A stretch of DNA of 5,636 bases, taken from assembly GCA_003161815.1 (NCBI GenBank), contig PMNN01000265.1, forward strand, positions 1,007-6,642. Direction: 5' to 3'. The stretch's first letter is position 1; each line of letters opens with the position of its first letter. The notes under the pieces are model-generated. The model saw only the letters and a list, made by a program, of their open reading frames with translations. It ran no database searches and was not told the origin of the DNA. The stretch comes from Methanobacterium sp. Lineage in GTDB: Archaea; Methanobacteriota; Methanobacteria; Methanobacteriales; Methanobacteriaceae. This document shows, piece after piece, positions 1 to 5,358 of this stretch. Made by a program: the position numbers and the translations under genes.

Positions 1-1217
1 CCAGTGGTATAGTAAAAATACAGATGATGCAAAAATGGCCTGTGCGAACGGGAAGACCATATAAAAATAAATTAGACCCGGATATACCATTAGTGACTGG
101 TCAAAGGGCTCAAGATACCTTTTTCCCTGTAGCTAAAGGTGGAACTGCAGCTATACCCGGTCCATTCGGATCCGGGAAAACAGTAACTCAGCAACAGTTA
201 GCTAAATGGGCGGATGCAGATATTGTTGTATATGTGGGTTGCGGAGAACGTGGAAATGAAATGACTGAGGTTTTAAAGGAATTTCCAAAGTTAGAAGACC
301 CTAAAACAGGTAAACCACTTATGCACCGTACCATACTTATTGCGAACACATCTAACATGCCAGTGGCAGCTAGGGAAGCCTGCGTGTATACTGGAATTAC
401 AATAGCCGAATATTTCAGGGATATGGGATATGATGTGGCTCTTATGGCAGACTCCACCTCTCGTTGGGCTGAAGCTATGAGAGAGATTTCAGGACGGCTT
501 GAGGAAATGCCTGGTGAAGAAGGATACCCTGCTTATCTAGCATCAAGATTAGCACAGTTCTACGAACGTGCGGGTCGAGTAACCGCCGTGGGTACTGAGG
601 ATAAAATAGCGTCCGTAAGTGTTGTTGGAGCAGTATCACCACCTGGCGGAGACCTCTCTGAACCAGTAACTCAAAATACACTACGTATTTGTAAAGTTTT
701 CTGGGCTTTAGATGCTTCACTTGCAGATAAAAGGCACTTTCCAGCCATTGACTGGTTGCAGAGCTACTCTCTTTACGTTGATAGTGTAGGGGGTTGGTGG
801 GATGAATCTGTTGGTGAAAACTGGAGAAATGTCAGGGATGAAGCTATGATTTTACTTCAGAAAGAATCAGAACTACAGGAGATTGTGCAACTGGTAGGAC
901 CTGACGCTTTACCAGATAAGGAAAGAATAACTCTGGAAAGTACCCGTATGATCCGGGAAGATTTCCTGCAGCAGAATGCTTATCATGAGATAGATACTTA
1001 CTGTTCACCATCCAAACAATTTAAGATGCTTAAAACCATTATAATGTTCCAAGACCAGGCTACGGTAGCTCTAGAACGGGGAGCAGCTCCAGAGAGTCTT
1101 ACTACTTTAACGGTTAAAGAGGATATTGGTAGAATGAAGTATATACCTGAAGCTGAATTTGATGAAAAGATCAAGGAGATCCAGGATTTAATAGTTAAAC
1201 AAACTAGTGAGGTATAA
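1..1217 (+). CDS. atpA: A-type ATP synthase subunit A (catalytic), 5' end missing
   Basis: This is the catalytic nucleotide-binding subunit of the archaeal A1Ao ATP synthase; it alternates with subunit B in the A3B3 head on the cytoplasmic face of the membrane. The frame is open to the left edge (first whole codon at 3), so the ATG codons at 24 and 27 are internal methionines. 404 residues are visible. The Walker A motif GPFGSGKT is at 159-182. In this family it normally sits near residue 234, so about 180 N-terminal residues (beta-barrel and most of the bulge domain) lie outside. Other landmarks are GERGNEM (Glu codon 246-248, the likely catalytic glutamate) and the Walker B-type strand ending ALMADSTS (Asp codon 450-452). 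[20 protein letters not shown] segment is paralogous to one in atpB. The P-loop, where some archaeal homologues carry an intein, is uninterrupted. The TAA stop (1215-1217) lies 2 nt before atpB, so the two genes are surely co-transcribed. Confidence 0.98.
   Translation, partial: SGIVKIQMMQKWPVRTGRPYKNKLDPDIPLVTGQRAQDTFFPVAKGGTAAIPGPFGSGKTVTQQQLAKWADADIVVYVGCGERGNEMTEVLKEFPKLEDPKTGKPLMHRTILIANTSNMPVAAREACVYTGITIAEYFRDMGYDVALMADSTSRWAEAMREISGRLEEMPGEEGYPAYLASRLAQFYERAGRVTAVGTEDKIASVSVVGAVSPPGGDLSEPVTQNTLRICKVFWALDASLADKRHFPAIDWLQSYSLYVDSVGGWWDESVGENWRNVRDEAMILLQKESELQEIVQLVGPDALPDKERITLESTRMIREDFLQQNAYHEIDTYCSPSKQFKMLKTIIMFQDQATVALERGAAPESLTTLTVKEDIGRMKYIPEAEFDEKIKEIQDLIVKQTSEV
1209..1213 (+). 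promoter_or_regulatory. Shine-Dalgarno of atpB inside the end of atpA
   Basis: GAGGT lies 6 nt before the ATG at 1220, within the last codons of atpA. It fixes the atpB start and implies that ribosomes finishing atpA reach the atpB initiation site directly. Confidence 0.8.
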
Positions 1218-1219
1218 TA

Positions 1220-2611
1220 ATGAAGGCTAATATTAAAACAAGGGAATATACAACAGTCTCCGAAGTTGCTGGTCCCCTTATGATCGTTGAAGGTGTAGAA
1301 GGTGTTGCTTACAGTGAAATAGTGGACATTGAAACACCCTCCGGTCAGATGAGAAGAGGGCAAGTCCTAGAGGTTAAAGGAGATGTTGCTGTAATACAGG
1401 TCTTCGAGGGAACGAGAGATCTGAACACTTCCACAACTAAAGTTAGATTTACAGGTGAAACTGCTCGAATTGGAGTTTCACTGGATATGTTAGGACGAGT
1501 ATTTGGTGGTACTGGTAATCCTATAGATGGAGGACCTGAAATCATACCAGATATGGAATTAGATATTAATGGAAGCCCCATGAATCCATCAGCACGAGAT
1601 TTCCCAGCTGAATTTATACAGACGGGTATATCCACCATTGATGGTATGAACACGTTAGTTAGAGGGCAAAAGTTACCAATCTTTTCTGGATCAGGATTGC
1701 CTCACAATGAACTGGCTGCTCAGATTGCTCGGCAGGCTAAAGTTCTAGCTGAAGAAACTGAATTTTCAGTTGTATTCGCAGCTATGGGTATTACTCATGA
1801 AGAAGCTAATTACTTCATGAGAGATTTTGAAAGAACCGGAGCATTAGAGAGAGTTACCGTTTTCTTGAACCTGGCTGATGATCCAGCTATCGAAAGAATC
1901 ATCACTCCCCGAATGGCCCTAACTACAGCAGAGTACTTCGCCTTTGAACATGATATGCACGTTCTGGTTATTCTGACTGATATGACTAATTATGCTGAAG
2001 CACTGCGAGAGATTTCCGCTGCACGTGATGAGGTCCCTGGAAGAAGAGGATACCCTGGTTACATGTATACTGATTTAGCCAGTCTGTATGAACGAGCCGG
2101 TCGTATAGGTGGTAAAAAAGGTTCCATAACTCAGATGCCTATCTTAGTAATGCCCCAGGATGATATAACTCACCCCATACCAGACTTAACGGGTTATATT
2201 ACCGAAGGACAAATCGTTCTCTCCAGAGAATTACATCGTAAAGGTATATATCCACCGGTAGATGTGCTTCCATCACTTTCAAGATTGATGAGTGGTGGAA
2301 TAGGTGATGAAAGAACCAGGGAAGATCACAGCGGTGTATCAGATCAATTATATTCAGCTTACGCTGAAGGGCGTGATTTAAGAGATTTGATGGCTGTTGT
2401 AGGTGAAGAAGCATTAACTGAGCGTGACCGTAACTTCCTGAGCTTTGCAGAAGGTTTTGAAAATAAATTCATCACCCAGACTAAGGATGAAGACCGGTCT
2501 ATAACGGAAACTTTGGATCTAGGTTGGGAGTTAATGAGTGTTTTACCTGAAACAGAACTTAAAAGAGTCCGTGCAGAGCATATTCCTAAATATCACCCTG
2601 CTCATAAGTAA
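1220..2611 (+). CDS. atpB: A-type ATP synthase subunit B (non-catalytic)
   Basis: This is the regulatory nucleotide-site subunit of the A1 head, alternating with subunit A. It is 463 residues, a normal full length for archaeal AtpB. An N-terminal beta-barrel (about 1-75) is followed by the nucleotide-binding fold. The P-loop position is occupied by the degenerate GSGLPHNE (residues 157-164), which lacks the catalytic GKT and is diagnostic of B rather than [21 protein letters not shown] segment mirrors the equivalent stretch of atpA, showing the shared ancestry of the two subunits. PSLSRL carries Arg355, the likely arginine finger reaching into the catalytic site of the neighbouring A subunit (inferred from the V/A-type family). 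A C-terminal helical domain follows, ending in HPAHK. The start is supported by GAGGT 6 nt upstream and 2-nt spacing from atpA. No frameshift or missing key residue was seen. Confidence 0.98.
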   Translation: MKANIKTREYTTVSEVAGPLMIVEGVEGVAYSEIVDIETPSGQMRRGQVLEVKGDVAVIQVFEGTRDLNTSTTKVRFTGETARIGVSLDMLGRVFGGTGNPIDGGPEIIPDMELDINGSPMNPSARDFPAEFIQTGISTIDGMNTLVRGQKLPIFSGSGLPHNELAAQIARQAKVLAEETEFSVVFAAMGITHEEANYFMRDFERTGALERVTVFLNLADDPAIERIITPRMALTTAEYFAFEHDMHVLVILTDMTNYAEALREISAARDEVPGRRGYPGYMYTDLASLYERAGRIGGKKGSITQMPILVMPQDDITHPIPDLTGYITEGQIVLSRELHRKGIYPPVDVLPSLSRLMSGGIGDERTREDHSGVSDQLYSAYAEGRDLRDLMAVVGEEALTERDRNFLSFAEGFENKFITQTKDEDRSITETLDLGWELMSVLPETELKRVRAEHIPKYHPAHK

Positions 2612-2629
2612 ATCCATTCCTATACTAAA

Positions 2630-2637
2630 TTTTTTTT
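2630..2637 (+). other. T8 tract between atpB and atpD, possible partial terminator
   Basis: Eight consecutive T lie in the 42-nt gap between atpB and atpD, just ahead of the atpD Shine-Dalgarno. Archaeal RNA polymerase can pause or release at U-rich tracts without a hairpin, so this could reduce read-through into atpD. There is no strong inverted repeat just before it. That it works as an attenuator is inference. Confidence 0.35.
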
Positions 2638-2640
2638 ATA

Positions 2641-2648
2641 AGGAGTGA
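2641..2648 (+). promoter_or_regulatory. Shine-Dalgarno that decides the atpD start
   Basis: AGGAGTGA is a strong match to the archaeal anti-Shine-Dalgarno sequence. Its core AGGAG ends 8 nt before the ATG at 2654. An in-frame GTG at 2645 lies inside the site itself and so cannot be the initiation codon used with it. Confidence 0.85.
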
Positions 2649-2653
2649 TAAAA

Positions 2654-3307
2654 ATGGCACAAGAAATGATAGAAGGTATAAATCCAACACGGATGGAACT
2701 TCTAAAATTGAAACAGAGGGAAAAACTGGCAGTTAAAGGTCATAGTCTTCTGAAAGAAAAGAGGAATGCCCTGATAATGGAGTTCTTTAATATATTGGAA
2801 CGAGTCAAGGGATCCCGTGAAAATGTAACTGAGAAGCTTAAAGAAGCTTACGATGATTTAACTGCAGCACAGATTATAATGGGTGATCTAGCTGTTCGAA
2901 AAGCTGCCTTGTCTGTTAAAGAATCAGTTCAATTGGATATTGACTCTAGGAGTGTTATGGGTGTAGTGGTACCGGTAATGGATTATGAGGTACAGAAAAG
3001 GACTATTGTGCAGAGAGGATATGGATTTATGGATACATCCGTTAAACTGGATGATGCTGCGAAAAATTTCGAAGAATCCATCGCCCTAATAATAGAATTA
3101 GGGGAGATTGAAAAGACTATAATACTCTTGGCGGGTGAAATAGAATCAACCAAAAGAAGAGTTAACGCCTTAGAACACATAATAATCCCTCGACTCAAAA
3201 ACACTGTGAAGTATATCGAGATGAGGTTAGAGGAAATGGACAGAGAGAATTTCGTAAGGCTTAAGATGATAAAGAAAACCATGGAAATGGAGGCTACCCA
3301 TGGTTAG
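2654..3307 (+). CDS. atpD: A-type ATP synthase subunit D (central stalk rotor)
   Basis: Subunit D forms the long coiled-coil rotor shaft that turns inside the A3B3 head and, with subunits F and C, links it to the membrane ring. The protein is 217 residues from the chosen ATG. That start is preferred over the in-frame GTG at 2645, which overlaps the Shine-Dalgarno. The family signature is clear at both ends. The N-terminal helix has [11 protein letters not shown] followed by [12 protein letters not shown] (about residues 10-40). The C-terminal helix has [17 protein letters not shown] and later [16 protein letters not shown] (about 165-210). The middle (about 70-130) is the non-coiled globular part. 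Charge-rich heptad-like composition in both helices fits an antiparallel coiled coil. It follows atpB by 42 nt with a T8 run between, and its last 8 nt overlap the next gene, suggesting translational coupling. Only one D is needed per three A and three B. Confidence 0.97.
   Translation: MAQEMIEGINPTRMELLKLKQREKLAVKGHSLLKEKRNALIMEFFNILERVKGSRENVTEKLKEAYDDLTAAQIIMGDLAVRKAALSVKESVQLDIDSRSVMGVVVPVMDYEVQKRTIVQRGYGFMDTSVKLDDAAKNFEESIALIIELGEIEKTIILLAGEIESTKRRVNALEHIIIPRLKNTVKYIEMRLEEMDRENFVRLKMIKKTMEMEATHG
3289..3293 (+). promoter_or_regulatory. Shine-Dalgarno of the DUF22 gene inside atpD
   Basis: GGAGG lies 6 nt before the ATG at 3300, within the atpD coding sequence. Together with the 8-nt gene overlap it supports the chosen start and co-translation with atpD. 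Confidence 0.85.
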
Positions 3308-3689
3308 AATAATAACAAGGTTAGATAAAGTTAAAAGAGAAATGGCTAAACATGCCAAGGCAAGTCTAGATTTCAGTATAGGAACCATTTCAGGAAATTT
3401 AAGGGCTATAATAGCTGATGAGGACATGGAATTAAAATCTGGAGAGATTAAATCCATTAAAATCAAAAAGATTAACATGCACGCTAATAACATCTGTTTC
3501 TTAAGCGGTTATGGTTCAAATAAGTGCGGTCACACTATAGCGGTTGGTGAACCAACCTCACTCCCCATAAGCATGGAAAGGAGTGCAGATCATGCAATGT
3601 TTGCAGCTGCTTTCAATTGTAAAATCGAAGCAGATGATTTACTGGGTGTTTTAATTCTTCTACCAGTTGATCTAACTCATAAAATGTGA
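3300..3689 (+). CDS. DUF22-like archaeal protein, last gene of the ATP synthase operon
   Basis: The gene encodes 129 residues of unknown function that resemble the archaeal DUF22 family; this is recognised by pattern, not by a search. Similar features are a central beta-rich stretch, a Gly-His turn (CGHTIAVGE, His78) and a C-terminal [13 protein letters not shown] strand, where the family typically has a GDLLGVL-type ending. There is no signal peptide or membrane span, so it should be cytosolic. A lysine/arginine-rich N-terminus ([11 protein letters not shown]) precedes the core. His61, Cys66, Cys76 and His78 are close enough to suggest a metal site, but this is speculative. The ATG lies 8 nt before the atpD stop, and a GGAGG Shine-Dalgarno is placed inside atpD, so its expression should track atpD. 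A strong candidate terminator follows the stop. The context points to a role linked to ATP synthase assembly or regulation, but operon position is the only evidence for that. Confidence 0.75.
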   Translation: MVRIITRLDKVKREMAKHAKASLDFSIGTISGNLRAIIADEDMELKSGEIKSIKIKKINMHANNICFLSGYGSNKCGHTIAVGEPTSLPISMERSADHAMFAAAFNCKIEADDLLGVLILLPVDLTHKM

Positions 3690-3695
3690 AACCCT

Positions 3696-3751
3696 TTAGA
3701 TTTCAAATCAAAAAATTTTTTTAATCGAAATCTAATCACTTATTTTTTTTT
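3696..3751 (+). terminator. Terminator closing the ATP synthase operon
   Basis: A perfect 9-bp inverted repeat, TTAGATTTC (3696-3704) and GAAATCTAA (3727-3735), starts 6 nt after the DUF22 stop. The 22-nt loop itself contains A6T7 (3710-3722), which can form an inner stem. A T9 tract follows at 3743-3751. The T7 and T9 tracts on the sense strand are the typical archaeal intrinsic termination signal. Confidence 0.75.
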
Positions 3752-3766
3752 ATAACACCTTATTCA

Positions 3767-3794
3767 AAACTGATCAGAAAGACCAGTTTATTTT
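3767..3794 (+). other. Second hairpin downstream of the operon terminator
   Basis: AAACTGATC (3767-3775) can pair with GACCAGTTT (3781-3789) around a 5-nt AGAAA loop: eight Watson-Crick pairs with a single A-C mismatch. It is followed by TTTATTTT (3787-3794). It could be a back-up terminator, or an operator upstream of the next gene. The left arm contains the 8-bp palindrome CTGATCAG (3770-3777). Confidence 0.4.
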
Positions 3795-3809
3795 AAGGTA
3801 ACTTTTATT
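3795..3809 (+). promoter_or_regulatory. Tentative promoter of the UPF0216 gene
   Basis: A purine-rich BRE-like stretch (AAGGTAA) sits directly before TTTTATT (3803-3809). A TATA box there would place transcription start around 3830-3835, giving a leader of about ten bases or fewer, in keeping with the absence of a Shine-Dalgarno. The AT-rich TTAATTAAA at 3818-3826 is an alternative but lies too close to the start codon. Confidence 0.3.
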
Positions 3810-3841
3810 CACTCGAATTAATTAAATGTGTATTCAGATTT

Positions 3842-4249
3842 ATGACTAATCATTCCAACCAATCAGATCGCCTTTTAAAGAAACAGATTTTAAGCCTAAA
3901 CAGGCATCTTCCCCGTCAAAGGAAAACCCTTAAAGAACTTTTAGAGGAAGATAGACCCCATGTAGTAGGGGTAGACGGCACCAGACATCGTTTCAAAACC
4001 TCTGAAATTAAAAAAATCGCCGCCATAATTCCCCCCGAAGAACAAACCCTTCTAAAGCTTCCAATCTATTTAGAAATCGGATCACAAACATCAGGAACCC
4101 TAATATCTGGAAAATTAGAATTAAAGGTAATATGCCATATTCTAAAATTAGAAGACTGCAACAACGAAAAATATATCTATCGCCCCGACTTGAGGATTCT
4201 AAGAAAAGAATTACCAACTACTACCCAATATATTTTCATTGTGAGATAA
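3842..4249 (+). CDS. UPF0216 (DUF61) family archaeal protein
   Basis: This is a 135-residue cytosolic protein of a conserved archaeal family of unknown function. The recognised family pattern is LNRHLPRQRKTLKELL (residues 19-34) followed by RPHVVGVDGTRHRFKTSEI (38-56), then LKLPIYLEIG (71-80), and YRPDLRILRKELPTTTQYIF near the C-terminus. The length is normal for the family. The ATG at 3842 encodes the only methionine in the protein, and no GTG or TTG gives a better start. No Shine-Dalgarno-like sequence precedes it, so translation from a leaderless or very short-leader mRNA is likely. It stands apart from the ATP synthase operon behind a strong terminator. The stop codon TAA is fused to an A9 run. 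No enzyme motif is visible, and nothing in the context assigns a role. Family assignment is from pattern recognition. Confidence 0.85.
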   Translation: MTNHSNQSDRLLKKQILSLNRHLPRQRKTLKELLEEDRPHVVGVDGTRHRFKTSEIKKIAAIIPPEEQTLLKLPIYLEIGSQTSGTLISGKLELKVICHILKLEDCNNEKYIYRPDLRILRKELPTTTQYIFIVR

Positions 4250-4274
4250 AAAAAAATAGTTTTCAATAAATAAA

Positions 4275-4329
4275 TTATAAAATGTTTTCATACTTTTACC
4301 TAAAAAAAAATAAAATCATAGTATAATTA
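4275..4329 (+). promoter_or_regulatory. Candidate promoter region of the PAP2 gene
   Basis: Two TATA-like boxes are visible. TTATAAAA (4275-4282) would start a transcript near 4305 that includes the GAGGT Shine-Dalgarno at 4337-4341. TATAATTA (4322-4329) lies about 26-33 nt before the ATG and would produce a nearly leaderless mRNA lacking that site. The first fits better with a Shine-Dalgarno-led start. Read-through from the UPF0216 gene is also possible, since no sense-strand T tract separates them. Confidence 0.35.
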
Positions 4330-4354
4330 AATTCTTGAGGTTAAATGAATAATA

Positions 4355-4960
4355 ATGTTTGATTTAATTTTATCTAAATTATTGAATGAAAATATCAGTT
4401 TATTCTATTTAATAAATGGTATAAATAACTCTTTTTTGAATTGGTTAATGCCAATTATAACGGATTTTGGAAGTTCGGTTGCTTGGATTTTGATATGTAT
4501 TTTCATATACATTTTTGGTGGTAGTTACGGTCGTAAAGTGGCTGTATTATGTTTAATGTCTTTATTTTTAACTAATATTCTAGTTATTTTATTAAAATAC
4601 TTGGTGGCTGAACCAAGACCATTTTTCACCCTGCAGAATGTTAATTTATTAATTCATGTTAATGGCAGTTCTTTCCCTTCAGGACATACCGCATCATCAT
4701 TTGCTGCGGCTACAATGATAGGATTAAAATATCACTTAAAATCTGAAGGAAAAAAATATTATTTAATATATCTTTTACTAGCCTTCGCCGTGTTAATAGG
4801 ATTCTCAAGAATATATTTAGGCGTTCATTATCCCTATGATGTGATTTTCGGAGCCCTTATAGGAACTGCATGTACTCTAATCATTTTAAAATATGAAAAC
4901 AGAATATTGAATAACAAAATAGCAGTACGTCTCAAAAAGACAAAATATTTAACACTTTGA
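4355..4960 (+). CDS. PAP2-family membrane phosphatase
   Basis: This is a 201-residue integral membrane phosphatase of the type 2 phosphatidic acid phosphatase superfamily. All three catalytic motifs are intact: K81-x6-R88-P89, P108-S109-G110-H111, and S151-R152-x5-H158-x3-D162. His111 and His158 are the expected nucleophile/acid pair, with Asp162 assisting. Hydrophobic segments lie around residues 43-56, 62-80, 113-124, 137-150 and 161-177. The compact size and lack of extra domains resemble BcrC-type undecaprenyl-diphosphate phosphatases. In an archaeon a polyprenyl diphosphate carrier for glycan or pseudomurein synthesis, or an isoprenoid lipid phosphate, is the likely substrate (inference). 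The C-terminus is basic (VRLKKTKY) and probably cytoplasmic. The start at 4355 follows GAGGT (4337-4341) at a rather long 13-nt spacing. In-frame codons upstream reach a stop at 4346, so no longer start exists. Confidence 0.92.
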   Translation: MFDLILSKLLNENISLFYLINGINNSFLNWLMPIITDFGSSVAWILICIFIYIFGGSYGRKVAVLCLMSLFLTNILVILLKYLVAEPRPFFTLQNVNLLIHVNGSSFPSGHTASSFAAATMIGLKYHLKSEGKKYYLIYLLLAFAVLIGFSRIYLGVHYPYDVIFGALIGTACTLIILKYENRILNNKIAVRLKKTKYLTL

Positions 4961-4995
4961 CCTTATTAAAAACTTATCAACCGAATTATTTGTCC

Positions 4996-5039
4996 TATAC
5001 GTATAAATTGTGTGGATATATAAAATCAATAATATTATT
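4996..5039 (+). promoter_or_regulatory. Promoter of the small membrane protein gene, with palindromes
   Basis: TATATAAA at 5017-5024 is a good archaeal TATA box and would set transcription start near 5045. A perfect 10-bp palindrome TATACGTATA (4996-5005) lies just upstream, and a 12-bp AT palindrome AATAATATTATT (5028-5039) lies between the box and the predicted start. These are positions where an operator could act. Both palindromes are AT-rich, so chance is possible. Confidence 0.5.
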
Positions 5040-5053
5040 AAAAGGAAAATTTT

Positions 5054-5104
5054 ATGATCAAAAAATTTCAATTAACTCCTATTAGAGGTGCGAATCTAAA
5101 ATGA
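5054..5104 (+). CDS. Possible 16-codon upstream ORF (leader peptide)
   Basis: ATG at 5054 opens a frame encoding MIKKFQLTPIRGANLK and ends at TGA 5102-5104. That stop overlaps the start codon of the next ORF in an ATGA arrangement. AAAGGA (5041-5046) lies 7 nt before the ATG, although the predicted transcription start near 5045 may leave it incomplete. Translation through this frame would carry ribosomes over the Shine-Dalgarno of the downstream gene. It may be a true regulatory leader or an accident; no recognisable peptide family. Confidence 0.3.
   Translation: MIKKFQLTPIRGANLK
5085..5090 (+). promoter_or_regulatory. Shine-Dalgarno of the small membrane protein gene
   Basis: GAGGTG is a strong archaeal ribosome binding site 10 nt before the ATG at 5101, supporting that start over others. 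Confidence 0.7.
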
Positions 5105-5265
5105 AACTACCAGACCTTAGCGACTTCGATCTGGATGAAATAATGAATGATCCAGATAAAAGAGCCAAACTTTTCCTTTACCTAGCCGGTGCAATGATCA
5201 TATTTACTATTCTCTTTGTTATCGGAATTATAGTCATATTTCTAAGAGTATTGCATGTATTCTAA
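5101..5265 (+). CDS. 54-residue single-span membrane protein, unknown function
   Basis: This small protein matches no family I recognise. The N-terminal 20 residues are acidic (LPDLSDFDLDEIMNDPDK; eight Asp/Glu among residues 5-19) and end in a basic cluster, K20-R21-A-K23. A hydrophobic span follows from about residue 24 to 48, rich in Ile, Leu and Phe, and a short tail RVLHVF. The positive-inside rule places the acidic N-terminus in the cytoplasm. Expression signals are good for so short a gene: a TATATAAA box at 5017-5024 and GAGGTG 10 nt before the ATG. These signals, the protein-like composition with a clean hydrophobic block, and the location in an otherwise empty gap argue that it is real. 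Its stop TAA is fused to an A9 run. It could be a small accessory subunit or regulator of a membrane complex; nothing here tells which. Confidence 0.75.
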   Translation: MKLPDLSDFDLDEIMNDPDKRAKLFLYLAGAMIIFTILFVIGIIVIFLRVLHVF

Positions 5266-5358
5266 AAAAAAATTAAGGTTGAAATAAATTTTTAGATAAA
5301 TGTAAAAAAAAATAGATAAAAAAAAATTTGAGAAATTATTAACCATTTTCAAAAAAAT
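5264..5358 (-). terminator. Poly-T terminator region for the minus-strand gene
   Basis: Read on the minus strand, the spacer after the ATP-grasp stop contains T7 (5357-5351) starting 2 nt after the stop, then T9 (5326-5318), T9 (5312-5304) and T9 (5272-5264). Serial U tracts are a strong archaeal intrinsic termination signal. The last tract overlaps the stop codon of the convergent small gene. For the plus strand only a T5 (5289-5293) is available. Confidence 0.65.
5293..5320. repeat. Short direct repeat in the convergent spacer
   Basis: TAGATAAA occurs at 5293-5300 and again at 5313-5320, 20 bp apart. The second copy links two A9 runs (5304-5312 and 5318-5326). It is probably low-complexity sequence. 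Confidence 0.4.

Noticed and set aside
159..182. Possible intein at the atpA P-loop, a known insertion site in some archaea
   Set aside because: The P-loop codons are contiguous and the frame runs on without any insert.
475..1363. Minus-strand open frames opposite atpA and atpB (475-720 and 998-1363), and similar ones elsewhere
   Set aside because: They are antisense shadows of well-identified genes, without Shine-Dalgarno support or recognisable protein features.
481..2060. DNA similarity between atpA (around 481-560) and atpB (around 2005-2085) as a repeat or recombination site
   Set aside because: It reflects the known homology of subunits A and B at conserved protein motifs; identity is patchy at the DNA level.
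2635..2641. TTTATAA before atpD as an internal TATA box
   Set aside because: It is only about 13-19 nt from the ATG and overlaps the T8 tract and Shine-Dalgarno region, so a transcript from it would start inside the coding sequence.
2645..2653. GTG at 2645 as an upstream start for atpD
   Set aside because: It lies within the AGGAGTGA Shine-Dalgarno and leaves no site upstream; the ATG at 2654 has correct spacing and matches the usual subunit D N-terminus.
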